Positions 37,380 through 45,383 of a DNA stretch of 64,000 nt are shown here, one piece after another. The stretch's first letter is position 1, and each line of letters opens with the position of its first letter. The DNA lies in contig NZ_JARXNQ010000005.1 in the NCBI RefSeq assembly GCF_029872055.1, positions 100,847-164,846 of the forward strand, read 5' to 3'. The notes under the pieces were generated by a model that was given only the letters and a program-made list of their open reading frames with translations, was not told the origin of the DNA and made no database searches. The DNA comes from Sulfurimonas sp. C5 (GTDB lineage: Bacteria; Campylobacterota; Campylobacteria; Campylobacterales; Sulfurimonadaceae). A program made the translations under genes and the position numbers.

Positions 37380-37736
37380 TTAGTCTTCTTGACAATTATC
37401 ACAAGCATGATAATCGCTTTTTATTAATTCGATCTCTGAATGCAAAAGTTCATCTAAATCTGCATGACCGTCAAAAGATTCAACAACATCAAGTTCGATA
37501 TCGTCATTACTTTCATAAATACCGTCAGATATAAAGAACTCTATATCTTCATCTACCGAAATCTTCATATCCTCTGCGCAAATATCGCAAGGTTTATCAA
37601 GCTTTCCGTTTAAATTTGCTTTGAGCAAAATTAACTTAGGGCTATGATACTCCAAATAACCTTTAAAAGTCATATCACCAGACTTTATTTCAAAGTCTAA
37701 TGGAGTATTTGTTACTTTTCTAAGTAGTATTTTCAA
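37380..37736 (-). CDS. DUF177/YceD-family protein
   Basis: A 118-residue protein of the DUF177 family, usually encoded just before rpmF and needed for 23S rRNA maturation in plants and some bacteria. It has PCDICAEDM with a CxxC and an acidic middle. It ends in CDNC, giving a second CxxC, so a bound zinc is plausible. It lies 20 bp before rpmF and 15 bp after ndk. Confidence 0.85.
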   Translation of the reverse strand: MKILLRKVTNTPLDFEIKSGDMTFKGYLEYHSPKLILLKANLNGKLDKPCDICAEDMKISVDEDIEFFISDGIYESNDDIELDVVESFDGHADLDELLHSEIELIKSDYHACDNCQED

Positions 37737-37751
37737 AAAATACAGCTTATA

Positions 37752-38165
37752 TTATGCAATTTCTCTTTCTGAGAAAAAGAAAGCAATTTCGATCGCTGCA
37801 TTTTCTAAAGAATCACTTCCGTGAACTGCATTAGCATCTATATTTTCAGCGAAATCTGCACGGATTGTACCTGCTTCAGCTTCTTTAGGGTTTGTTGCAC
37901 CCATAAGATCACGGTTCTTTTGCATTGCATTTTCACCTTCTAAAACAGAAACTACAACCGGTCCACTAATCATAAAATCAACTAAATCGTTGAAGAAAGG
38001 TCTTTCAGCGTGAACTGCATAAAATGCTTCTGCATCAGCTCTGCTTAATTGAAGTTTTTTAGTAGCTGCGATTTTAAGACCATTGCTTTCAAAACGATCT
38101 AAAATTTTGCCTATAACACCCTTTGCAACTGCATCTGGCTTGATGATTGATAGTGTACGTTCCAT
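37752..38165 (-). CDS. ndk: Nucleoside diphosphate kinase
   Basis: Transfers the gamma phosphate between nucleoside triphosphates and diphosphates. The 137-residue protein starts [15 protein letters not shown] and has the active-site His in [15 protein letters not shown] 38165 follows GAGGAG closely; the TTG one codon upstream is not the start. First gene of the ndk-DUF177-rpmF-plsX-fabH series. Confidence 0.96.
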   Translation of the reverse strand: MERTLSIIKPDAVAKGVIGKILDRFESNGLKIAATKKLQLSRADAEAFYAVHAERPFFNDLVDFMISGPVVVSVLEGENAMQKNRDLMGATNPKEAEAGTIRADFAENIDANAVHGSDSLENAAIEIAFFFSEREIA

Positions 38166-38284
38166 CAAATCTCCTCTGAAAATATAAAATTAGGGTGCGA
38201 TTATATCTAAAAAAAAGTATATTGTAGTTTAAAATTTGAATTTTTTGATTTATTTTAGGAAAGATGTCTATTTTTAGACAGAAG

Positions 38285-38307
38285 TTGTGAGGCAAAATGC
38301 CCCACAA
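38285..38307 (-). terminator. Hairpin after the ferredoxin gene
   Basis: Minus strand: TTGTGGGGC - ATTTT - GCCTCACAA, a 9-bp stem with one G-U pair, 15 bp after the ferredoxin stop codon. No strong U-run follows. The rest of the 154-bp gap to ndk is AT-rich and holds nothing else I can recognise. Confidence 0.6.
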
Positions 38308-38322
38308 TTATAAAAGTTAGAA

Positions 38323-38607
38323 CTATTCTACGATTGGTTCTTGGTTTGCACGTTGCTCATCAGTGATGTCTGTACGGTGCTCTGGAGAATCTCCGATAGC
38401 ATCCCATACGATACAACCTTCTGTAGGACATGCAGTAGCACATGCTGGCTCATCGTGGTGACCAACACATTCAACACATTTATCACCGTAAACGTAATAA
38501 ATTTCTTCACCCGTTGGATTATCATCCTCATCTACGATAGCTTCAACTGGACACTCATCAATACAAGCACCACAGTTAATACATGTATCATTAATATATA
38601 CTGCCAT
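38323..38607 (-). CDS. 2[4Fe-4S] ferredoxin
   Basis: A 94-residue electron carrier. The first cluster motif is CINCGACIDECP; the second is CVECVGHHDEPACATACP, with the longer insertion of Alvin/Chromatium-type ferredoxins. The composition is acidic, with a polar C-terminal extension. Likely donor or acceptor for oxoacid oxidoreductases or the reductive TCA cycle, inferred from lifestyle. Monocistronic, with GGAGA before the ATG. Confidence 0.93.
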   Translation of the reverse strand: MAVYINDTCINCGACIDECPVEAIVDEDDNPTGEEIYYVYGDKCVECVGHHDEPACATACPTEGCIVWDAIGDSPEHRTDITDEQRANQEPIVE

Positions 38608-38686
38608 TATTTTCTCCTGTAATAATTATGAAAGTAACTATACAATGAAGAGTTTTAAATGTAGCTAAAACTTATCATATAGTTTA

Positions 38687-38713
38687 CTAAGTGTAATAAT
38701 TCGTTACACTTAG
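38687..38713 (-). terminator. 10-bp hairpin overlapping the metK stop codon
   Basis: CTAAGTGTAA and TTACACTTAG are exact reverse complements around a 7-base loop, and include the metK TAA. There is no U-run after it, so it may protect the 3' end or terminate weakly. The remaining 80 bp up to the ferredoxin gene hold its promoter region only. Confidence 0.6.
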
Positions 38714-39870
38714 ATATTTAAAAAGCTTTTGATTGCTTCAACTTTATTTGTTTTTTCCCAAGTAAAAGTATCTTCTTCACGTCCAAAGTGACCATAAGCC
38801 GCTGTTTTTCTATAGATTGGACGAAGAAGATCAAGGTCTCTAATTATTCCTGCAGGTGAAAGATCAAAAATCTCTTTTACACATGCTTCTAATAGTTCTT
38901 CTTCTACTTTACCTGTTCCATGAGTATCAACCATAATTGAAACAGGTTGTACTACACCGATTGCATACGCTACTTGAATTGTTGCTTTGTCACATGCACC
39001 TGAAGCTACTAAGTTTTTAGCAACCCATCTAGCAGCATATGCAGCACTTCTGTCAACCTTGGTCGGATCTTTTCCTGAGAATGCTCCACCACCGTGAGGA
39101 CAGCTTCCACCATAAGTATCTACGATAATCTTACGTCCAGTAAGTCCTGCATCACCTTGAGGACCACCGATTACAAACTTCCCTGTAGGATTGATATGGA
39201 AAACTGTACCTTCATGTATCATCTCAGCAGGAATAACTGCCTTGATTACTTCATTGATAACATCTTCATGTATTTGTTCCTGACTTACTTCAGGAGCGTG
39301 TTGTGTTGATACAACAACAGTTTCAACCGAAACAGGTTTACCCTCAACATATTTTATACTAATCTGTGCTTTTCCATCGGGACGAAGATAAGGGATTACT
39401 CCATCTTTTCTTACTTGAGCCAGTCTTTGCGTTAAACGATGTGACAGGTAAATAGGTAAAGGCATAAGCACATCTGTTTCACGACATGCATATCCGAACA
39501 TTAAACCTTGATCACCTGCACCGATTTCACCACTTGCTTGATCAACACCTTGATTAATATCAGGTGATTGTTCACCGATTCCATTTAAAACCGCAGCAGA
39601 ACGGTAATCAAAACCGTATGTAGCATCAGTATAGCCTATCTCTTGAACCACTTTTCTTGCAATCTCTTGCATCGGCGCGTACGCCGTAGTCTTCAGTTCG
39701 CCTGCTATTACACAAAAACCATTAGATACTAGAGTTTCACATGCAACTCTAGCATTTTTATCATTTTCAATAATATAATCCAGAATTGCATCACTGATCT
39801 GATCAGCCATCTTGTCAGGATGCCCTTCTGTTACAGACTCTGAAGTAAATATGTACTCTTTTTGTGACAT
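38710..39870 (-). CDS. metK: S-adenosylmethionine synthetase MetK
   Basis: Makes S-adenosylmethionine from methionine and ATP. The 386-residue protein shows [26 protein letters not shown] and the [19 protein letters not shown] loop. It has its own promoter (TATAAT at 39933-39938 on the minus strand) and a leader of about 55 nt, with GGGAG before the ATG. Supplies SAM to, among others, the radical-SAM enzymes MiaB and RimO. Confidence 0.97.
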   Translation of the reverse strand: MSQKEYIFTSESVTEGHPDKMADQISDAILDYIIENDKNARVACETLVSNGFCVIAGELKTTAYAPMQEIARKVVQEIGYTDATYGFDYRSAAVLNGIGEQSPDINQGVDQASGEIGAGDQGLMFGYACRETDVLMPLPIYLSHRLTQRLAQVRKDGVIPYLRPDGKAQISIKYVEGKPVSVETVVVSTQHAPEVSQEQIHEDVINEVIKAVIPAEMIHEGTVFHINPTGKFVIGGPQGDAGLTGRKIIVDTYGGSCPHGGGAFSGKDPTKVDRSAAYAARWVAKNLVASGACDKATIQVAYAIGVVQPVSIMVDTHGTGKVEEELLEACVKEIFDLSPAGIIRDLDLLRPIYRKTAAYGHFGREEDTFTWEKTNKVEAIKSFLNI

Positions 39871-39932
39871 TATTTATCTCCCGTCATCGATTGTTTATTG
39901 AAATATAAAGTCATGCTTCATAAATCGACGGA

Positions 39933-39938
39933 ATTATA
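39933..39938 (-). promoter_or_regulatory. -10 box of metK
   Basis: TATAAT on the minus strand. The predicted RNA would begin near 39926, so its first bases CGATT can pair with AATCG just before the GGGAG ribosome binding site (39882-39930). Confidence 0.55.
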
Positions 39939-39973
39939 CATTATTAATTGTTAATTTGATTTGAGAATCTAAA

Positions 39974-39988
39974 TGATAAAAATTATCC
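39974..39988. promoter_or_regulatory. Fur/PerR-box-like site between metK and the peroxiredoxin gene
   Basis: TGATAAAAATTATCC matches the 7-1-7 consensus TGATAATnATTATCA at 12 of 14 positions and contains the inverted repeat GATAA-AAA-TTATC. It is about 60 bp before the peroxiredoxin -10 box. Peroxide-stress genes of Campylobacter are known PerR/Fur targets, so PerR is the likelier regulator. Confidence 0.6.
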
Positions 39989-40045
39989 TTAACTTAAAAT
40001 AATCATTTACCTAAAGCATCCAAAAGTTTATTAATCAAATTTAGA

Positions 40046-40051
40046 TAGAAT
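40046..40051 (+). promoter_or_regulatory. Possible -10 box of the peroxiredoxin gene
   Basis: TAGAAT, 36 nt before the ATG, with AAGGA as ribosome binding site. The 217-bp divergent spacer also contains the Fur/PerR-like box and the metK promoter and no gene. Confidence 0.5.
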
Positions 40052-40087
40052 TTTGGTAATTTTAAATTCAAAAAAAGGACATATATA

Positions 40088-40684
40088 ATGTTAGTAACAA
40101 ACAAAGCTCCAGACTTTACAGCAACAGCAGTATTAGCTGACGGTTCAATCGTAGAAGATTTCAATTTAATGAACAACTTAGGTGAAAAGGGTGCAGTACT
40201 TTTCTTTTATCCATTAGACTTTACGTTTGTTTGTCCATCTGAAATCATTGCTTTCTCTCATAGAATCGAAGAGTTTACTTCTCGTGGTGTTAATGTAATC
40301 GGTGTATCTGTTGATTCTCAATTCTCACACTTTGCATGGAGAGAAACTCCAGTTGAAAAAGGTGGTATCGGTAGAATTAAATACCCATTAGTAGCTGACC
40401 TTTCAAAATCAATTTCTAGAGATTACGATGTACTTTTCGGTGAGTCTGTAGCTCTTCGTGGTTCATTCTTAATCGATGCAGACGGTACAGTTCGTCACGC
40501 AGTAATCAATGATTTACCACTTGGACGTAACATCGATGAGATGATCCGTATGGTTGATACTATGCTATTTACTAACGAGTATGGTGAAGTATGTCCAGCT
40601 GGTTGGAACAAAGGTGACGAAGGTATGAAAGCTTCAACTGAAGGTGTAGCTGAATACTTAGCAAAACACGAGTCTGAGCTGTAA
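40088..40684 (+). CDS. 2-Cys peroxiredoxin (AhpC/TsaA family)
   Basis: Reduces hydrogen peroxide and organic peroxides. The 198 residues have the peroxidatic Cys in FVCPSEI near residue 51, the resolving Cys in EVCPAGW near 169, and FFYPLDFTFV, typical of the AhpC/Prx1 group. It is similar in length to TsaA of Helicobacter. A perfect-consensus ribosome binding site and a PerR-like box suggest strong, peroxide-controlled expression. Confidence 0.95.
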   Translation: MLVTNKAPDFTATAVLADGSIVEDFNLMNNLGEKGAVLFFYPLDFTFVCPSEIIAFSHRIEEFTSRGVNVIGVSVDSQFSHFAWRETPVEKGGIGRIKYPLVADLSKSISRDYDVLFGESVALRGSFLIDADGTVRHAVINDLPLGRNIDEMIRMVDTMLFTNEYGEVCPAGWNKGDEGMKASTEGVAEYLAKHESEL

Positions 40685-40694
40685 GCTCTGACTC
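40670..40694 (+). terminator. Hairpin at the end of the peroxiredoxin gene
   Basis: GAGTC-T-GAGCT - GTA - AGCTC-T-GACTC: ten pairs with one T-T mismatch, overlapping the stop codon and followed by TATCCTATTCTC. It lies between two convergent genes and could serve both. Confidence 0.6.
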
Positions 40695-40698
40695 TATC

Positions 40699-40839
40699 CT
40701 ATTCTCTATCTAACTTATCTAGAGATTTTTCACTCGCAGTATTTGCACGATAATACTCTTTATCTGAAACTCCACTATTTTTAGAACTACAAGCACTTAG
40801 AACAAGCATTATCATTAGACTCATTAAAATATATTTCAT
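40699..40839 (-). CDS. 46-residue small lipoprotein
   Basis: Read on the minus strand from ATG 40839 to TAG 40699-40701. The signal peptide KYILMSLMIMLVLSAC ends in the lipobox LSAC (Cys 17), followed by a short polar tail ending EKSLDKLDRE. AAGGAG stands 5 nt before the ATG, which strongly supports translation. Function unknown; it is too short for most gene callers. It shares the strand of the EamA gene that ends 31 bp upstream of its start. Confidence 0.75.
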   Translation of the reverse strand: MKYILMSLMIMLVLSACSSKNSGVSDKEYYRANTASEKSLDKLDRE

Positions 40840-40870
40840 TCTAACTCCTTATGAAGTATTATAATATGTT

Positions 40871-41761
40871 TTAAGCTTTTTTCCTACTAACTAATATACC
40901 GCCTAAGATAATAAGTGATATACCTAAAAATGTTAAAGTATCAGGAAAAGCATCACCAAGTAAAAATCCAAACCCTATTGCAAAAGGGATGTTTGTATAA
41001 CTTATGACCCCTACTACACTTAACTTCTTAGCACTATATGCTTTTGTAAGCAGCCACTGTGATAGTGTAGAGATGATTGCCATCACACCAATATAAAACC
41101 ATACTTTTGTATCACTCGGAAGTATGAACTCAGGAAATAAAAATGCCAAGCTTTGGGACACTTCAACAAATGGTGCTGTTAAAAACAACATTGCAGGGAG
41201 TAAAGTTCCTACACTTACAAATGATAAGACGATGACCCGGGAATCATAAATATCTTTGATCTTTTTAATAGTTGTATAGGCTGCTGCAGCAAAGAAACCT
41301 CCAAGCACTCCTAAAATATGTTCATAGGAAAGACTCATACCAAAAGGTTTAACGATCAGGATAACACCTATAAAACCTATAAGAAGTGCCAAAAGTGTTA
41401 AAGGACTTAATTTTTCTCCCAAAAGATAAAAAGCAAGAATCGTTACAAAAAACGGAGAAGTTTTATTGAGCGTAATTGCCTCTCCAAGAGGAATAATTGT
41501 AATTGTATAAAAAAACAAAATCATTGCAACAAAACCAAAAAATCCACGTGTAAACAAAAGGTGAAATTTTCCGCCGCCGAGTTTTGGCGGTGTATGTCTG
41601 AGTGCATAAAGAATTAAAAAAATTCCTATCATATTTCTAAAAAACACAATTTCTAATGCTGAAATATCATCTGAAAGGATTTTAGTTAGAGCACCGTTAA
41701 GTGCTGAGATCAATGCTGAAAGGAGCATATAAAGTATGCCGTTGTCTAACTGCCTTAACAT
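40871..41761 (-). CDS. EamA/DMT family transporter
   Basis: A 296-residue permease with ten hydrophobic segments and two EamA repeats: AEIVF-type (SALEIVFFRNMIGIFLILY) in the first half, and GEKLSPLTLLALLIGFIGV and a GDAFPDTLTFLGISLIILG end in the second. Exports or exchanges a small metabolite; the substrate cannot be deduced. It overlaps the end of the helicase gene by 7 bp. Confidence 0.87.
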   Translation of the reverse strand: MLRQLDNGILYMLLSALISALNGALTKILSDDISALEIVFFRNMIGIFLILYALRHTPPKLGGGKFHLLFTRGFFGFVAMILFFYTITIIPLGEAITLNKTSPFFVTILAFYLLGEKLSPLTLLALLIGFIGVILIVKPFGMSLSYEHILGVLGGFFAAAAYTTIKKIKDIYDSRVIVLSFVSVGTLLPAMLFLTAPFVEVSQSLAFLFPEFILPSDTKVWFYIGVMAIISTLSQWLLTKAYSAKKLSVVGVISYTNIPFAIGFGFLLGDAFPDTLTFLGISLIILGGILVSRKKA

Positions 41762-43017
41762 AATGAACCTTCCTGTACAAATCTCAGAGCTCTTTTATCT
41801 ACAAAAGCAAGATTGTACCATTGAGTATTTGGAGCAATTAAAATGAGATGGAGCGGATTTGAACTACGTGAGAGTGCTACATAAAATTGTGAAGGGGCAA
41901 ATATCTCTTTTGTATCTATAATTAAACTCTCTATACTCATCCCTTGAGATTTATGAATTGTGATTGCAAAAGCGAGTTTAACAGGATACTGATAGATTGA
42001 AAAACTGTTCTCCTCTACCATCTCTTTTGTCCCGTTAACAGTTTTTTCTACCCAATGTGATTTGCTTTGAGCAACCGCTTCTAGTTTCACAACCCGTCCG
42101 TCTGATTTTTGTACATAAAGGTACTGAGTGTCTATATTTACAATTACGCCGCGTTCACCATTATAATAGTTCCATGCATTTCTTGTAAAAAGTACCGGTG
42201 CATTGATTTTGAGTTCCAACTCTTTCTCTATTCTGGCATCGTCAAAAAAACGCTCTATCTCTTTATCATTGACACTCTCTTTATGTTTTACGATCTGGGC
42301 TTCTTTTGTATAAAGATCCCCCTCGATCAGTTCTAGTTGCTTTTTATTGTGATGTGAAGCCGAAACATTTTTTCCAAATAAAAAAGTGTATTGACTAAAA
42401 TCATGCGGCAGCGGTTTTATATAGTGGTTAAGTTGGTTATGTACATTTTCATCTACATAACCGTATCTGATCTGTTGCAAGAGTTCGATAAAAGCTTTAT
42501 CATCCGTTCTATAAACATGTGTTAATTCTATAATCTCAAATGCAAGCTCTTGCCAACTTGGTGCTTCAAACGCAAATCCGACACTGTTATAACCTTTCAC
42601 AACAGGCGGAAGTTGTAAAAAATCACCAACAGCCAAAATATTTCCTTTAAAGTCACACTGCTTGAGACGAAATGCAATCATTTCTAAAGTATTATCACTC
42701 ACCATAGAGATCTCGTCAATCACTATAAGGTCTATAGACGCAACTAATTTTTTCGTCTTTTTTTTCGGTTCTAATTTACCGTTTTTCTCCAATTCATCCA
42801 ATGAACCGGAAATCCCAAAGTCAAAAAAACTGTGCAGAGTCTGTCCGCCAACAAGTGTTGCAGCCATAGCAGTCGAGGCAAGTTTAGCCACTTTTTTAGC
42901 TTCAGATTCAAAATGTTTAATAACATCTAAAGTAATTGTAGTTTTTCCAACCCCGGCACCTCCGGTTAAAAAAACATTGGATCCGGCTTCAAGAAGAGTA
43001 AGAACTTCATTTTTCAT
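41755..43017 (-). CDS. PIF1-like/RecD-type AAA helicase
   Basis: A 420-residue superfamily 1B DNA helicase with Walker A GGAGVGKTT (about 17-25), Walker B IVIDEISM, motif III VGDFLQLPPV, and the C-terminal AFAITIHKSQGMS and YVALSRSSNP motifs typical of PIF1/TraA/RecD2 helicases. ATG 43017 (KNEVLTLLEAG) is chosen; the farther ATG at 43083 would run through the divergent promoter. Unwinds 5'-3' in the family; cellular role here unknown. Confidence 0.88.
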   Translation of the reverse strand: MKNEVLTLLEAGSNVFLTGGAGVGKTTITLDVIKHFESEAKKVAKLASTAMAATLVGGQTLHSFFDFGISGSLDELEKNGKLEPKKKTKKLVASIDLIVIDEISMVSDNTLEMIAFRLKQCDFKGNILAVGDFLQLPPVVKGYNSVGFAFEAPSWQELAFEIIELTHVYRTDDKAFIELLQQIRYGYVDENVHNQLNHYIKPLPHDFSQYTFLFGKNVSASHHNKKQLELIEGDLYTKEAQIVKHKESVNDKEIERFFDDARIEKELELKINAPVLFTRNAWNYYNGERGVIVNIDTQYLYVQKSDGRVVKLEAVAQSKSHWVEKTVNGTKEMVEENSFSIYQYPVKLAFAITIHKSQGMSIESLIIDTKEIFAPSQFYVALSRSSNPLHLILIAPNTQWYNLAFVDKRALRFVQEGSLC

Positions 43018-43052
43018 GGGTGCAATCGTAACAAGTATTTGTTTAAATTTGA

Positions 43053-43058
43053 TACAAT
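43053..43058 (+). promoter_or_regulatory. -10 box of the eptA-like operon
   Basis: TACAAT within TTTGATACAATTGCG. Transcription would start near 43065, downstream of every canonical in-frame start codon before the EptA-like coding region. Confidence 0.55.
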
Positions 43059-43073
43059 TGCGAAAATTAAATA

Positions 43074-43087
43074 AGGAAACCATTATA
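43074..43087 (+). promoter_or_regulatory. Ribosome binding site with a candidate ATA start codon
   Basis: AGGA (43074-43077), a 7-nt spacer, and ATA (43085-43087), the codon before AAA ACA CTT ACT. No ATG, GTG or TTG is placed to start the protein at its expected N-terminus. An ATT at 43082 is an alternative with a 4-nt spacer. Confidence 0.5.
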
Positions 43088-44686
43088 AAAACACTTACTC
43101 AAACAAAACTGATCATTTTGACGGCAATATTTTTAGTTCTTTTTGATAACTACTCATTTTTTCATAATGTTTTAGAGGTGTATCCTTTTGCTTTTGCAAA
43201 CTCTGGATTTATAATCTCTTTAGGCGTTGTTTTGGCATCTGTAATAACATTGCTTTTTACACTTGTAAGTTCAAAATATACGACAAAGACCATTTTAATT
43301 ACAGTACTTATCGTCTCTTCTATGACAAACTATTTTATGAACTCTTATAAAGTAGTCATTGATGATACTATGATCAGAAATATGATGCAAACGGATATGG
43401 CAGAATCTTTGGATCTTCTTAGTATTAAACAAGTACTCTATTTTATCTTTTTGGGACTATTGCCAGCTTTTGCTGTTTATAAAGCAAAAATTGAATATCG
43501 TTCCTTTAAAAAAGAGATGTTTTCCAAAATAATAACTGTTTTTGGTGCTTTAGCCCTGGTATTACTTTCTGTATTCACTTTTTCAAAATACTATACATCT
43601 TTTTTCCGTGAACATAAACCACTACGTTACTCAACGAATCCAACTTACTGGATTTATTCAACTGGAAAATACATTAATAAAACATTTAACTCAGGTCCTA
43701 TTATTGTCAAACCATGGGGTGAAGATGCAAAGATTGATGAGGATGCAAATACAACAAAAAAACTTGTTATCTTTGTTGTGGGTGAAGCAGCCAGAGCTGA
43801 TCACTTTTCACTCAACGGCTATGAAAGAGATACAAATCCACGTTTAAGTAAAGAGGACATTATCAATTTCTCAAACGTATTTTCATGTGGAACTTCAACG
43901 GCAGAATCGGTACCTTGTATGTTCTCACCATTTGATAGAGATGAATATACATACAAAAAAGGGATCACACACGAAAATATTCTAGATGTACTTGCACATA
44001 CAAATGACATAGCAGTTTTATGGCGTGATAATAACTCAGACTCTAAAGGGATGGCTCTAAGAGTTCCTTATGAGAACTATAAATCTAATAAACTTAACAC
44101 AATCTGTACAGATGAGGGTGAATGTCGTGATGTCGGTATGCTTGTAGGACTTGGTGATTTCATAGAAAAAAATAAAGATAAAAATATGTTTATTGTTTTA
44201 CACCAAATGGGTAATCACGGTCCGGCATATTACAAACGTTATCCAAAAGAGTTTGAAAAGTTTACGCCGGTATGTGAAACAAACCAACTTGAAGAGTGTA
44301 CACAAGAAGAGATCAAAAATGCCTATGATAATGCATTGCTATATACAGACTTTTTCCTTTCAAAGACAATTTCATTTTTGAAACAATATGATAAAGACTA
44401 CAAAACTGCAATGTTTTACATGAGTGACCATGGTGAATCCCTTGGTGAAGGCGGTGTATATCTTCACGGGCTTCCATACTTTATGGCACCTGATGCACAA
44501 ACACACATCGGAGCATTCATGTGGTTAGGCGAAAAAATGAAGCAAGATGTTAATATAGAGAAACTTGAAGCTGTAAAAGAGAAAAAGTTTACTCAAGACA
44601 ACTTGTTTCACTCAATGCTAGGTGTCTTTAAAGTAAAAACAAAAGTATACGATAAAGATTTGGATGTCTTTAATGGCAAGCACTAA
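43085..44686 (+). CDS. eptA: Phosphoethanolamine transferase, EptA-like
   Basis: Inner-membrane sulfatase-fold enzyme that adds phosphoethanolamine to lipid A (or another envelope glycan). About 533 residues: five N-terminal transmembrane helices (to about 170), then the periplasmic domain with VVGEAARADHFSLNGYERDT, the nucleophile segment SCGTSTAESVPCMFSP and metal ligands in YMSDHGESLGE. The conserved N-terminus (KTLTQTKLIILTAIFLVL, NYSFF) has no canonical start codon. ATA 43085 or ATT 43082 fits the ribosome binding site; otherwise TTG 43058 or 43049 must be used. A PAP2 phosphatase gene follows with overlap. Confidence 0.9.
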   Translation: MKTLTQTKLIILTAIFLVLFDNYSFFHNVLEVYPFAFANSGFIISLGVVLASVITLLFTLVSSKYTTKTILITVLIVSSMTNYFMNSYKVVIDDTMIRNMMQTDMAESLDLLSIKQVLYFIFLGLLPAFAVYKAKIEYRSFKKEMFSKIITVFGALALVLLSVFTFSKYYTSFFREHKPLRYSTNPTYWIYSTGKYINKTFNSGPIIVKPWGEDAKIDEDANTTKKLVIFVVGEAARADHFSLNGYERDTNPRLSKEDIINFSNVFSCGTSTAESVPCMFSPFDRDEYTYKKGITHENILDVLAHTNDIAVLWRDNNSDSKGMALRVPYENYKSNKLNTICTDEGECRDVGMLVGLGDFIEKNKDKNMFIVLHQMGNHGPAYYKRYPKEFEKFTPVCETNQLEECTQEEIKNAYDNALLYTDFFLSKTISFLKQYDKDYKTAMFYMSDHGESLGEGGVYLHGLPYFMAPDAQTHIGAFMWLGEKMKQDVNIEKLEAVKEKKFTQDNLFHSMLGVFKVKTKVYDKDLDVFNGKH

Positions 44687-45383
44687 AAATATTTTTATTA
44701 CTTTTGCTCTATTAATATTTAGTATCATCTTTTTTGGTCTTAGCAGTGTTGATTATCAACTGCAAGACCTTTTTTTTAATTTCAATACCAAGTACTGGAT
44801 TTTAACTCCTTATGACCAACCCTATGAGTTTATCTTTTACAGTGGAATTAAAAAACTTCTTATTATCATCAGTATTTTATTTTTGTTTTCCCTTGCATTT
44901 ATAAAATTAAACAAGACAATCAAGAGTTATAAACGCGGTATTTTAGTAATTGTTCTTTCTGCAATATTTGTACCTGCAACCATAGGTGTTTTAAAAGGCA
45001 ATACAAATATGCCTTGTCCGAGAGATGAAATAGCTTATGGCGGACTTTATCCAAAAACAAAAGTTTGGGAGTCTTTCCCCCAAGAAGTCCTTGCACGCGG
45101 ACAGCAACTAAAATGCTGGCCTGCAGGACACGCAAGTGGCGGATTTGCTTTAATGAGTTTCTTTTTTCTATTTAAAAAAAGAAGAAACAAATACCTGGCT
45201 CTTGGTGCTGCATTAATAATCGGCTGGGCTATGGGTACATATAAAATGATTATAGGGGATCATTTTTTAAGTCATACTGTTATAACAATGATACTGGCAT
45301 GGCTAATCATTTTAATAATAGCACGTGCTACAAAAGTTGAAGAGGTAAAAGAACATGGACACACAAAGAATACTGATAGTTGA
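44664..45383 (+). CDS. PAP2-family membrane phosphatase (LpxE-like)
   Basis: A 239-residue integral-membrane phosphatase. The three PAP2 motifs are KGNTNMPCPRD, WPAGHASGGF (PSGH variant) and GDHFLSHT. In Helicobacter a PAP2 enzyme (LpxE) removes the lipid A 1-phosphate before EptA acts, and the two genes are adjacent; the same pairing here suggests the same job. Starts at ATG 44664 or ATG 44673, both inside the eptA-like gene; the choice is not decided by a ribosome binding site. Confidence 0.86.
   Translation: MSLMASTKNIFITFALLIFSIIFFGLSSVDYQLQDLFFNFNTKYWILTPYDQPYEFIFYSGIKKLLIIISILFLFSLAFIKLNKTIKSYKRGILVIVLSAIFVPATIGVLKGNTNMPCPRDEIAYGGLYPKTKVWESFPQEVLARGQQLKCWPAGHASGGFALMSFFFLFKKRRNKYLALGAALIIGWAMGTYKMIIGDHFLSHTVITMILAWLIILIIARATKVEEVKEHGHTKNTDS

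Noticed and set aside
39882..39930. SAM riboswitch before metK
   Set aside because: The leader is only about 55 nt and shows one short stem; none of the known SAM riboswitch cores fits.
42662..43081. Long N-terminal extension of the EptA-like frame (674 residues)
   Set aside because: The extra 140 codons are antisense to the PIF1-like helicase, have unrelated composition and lie upstream of the promoter.
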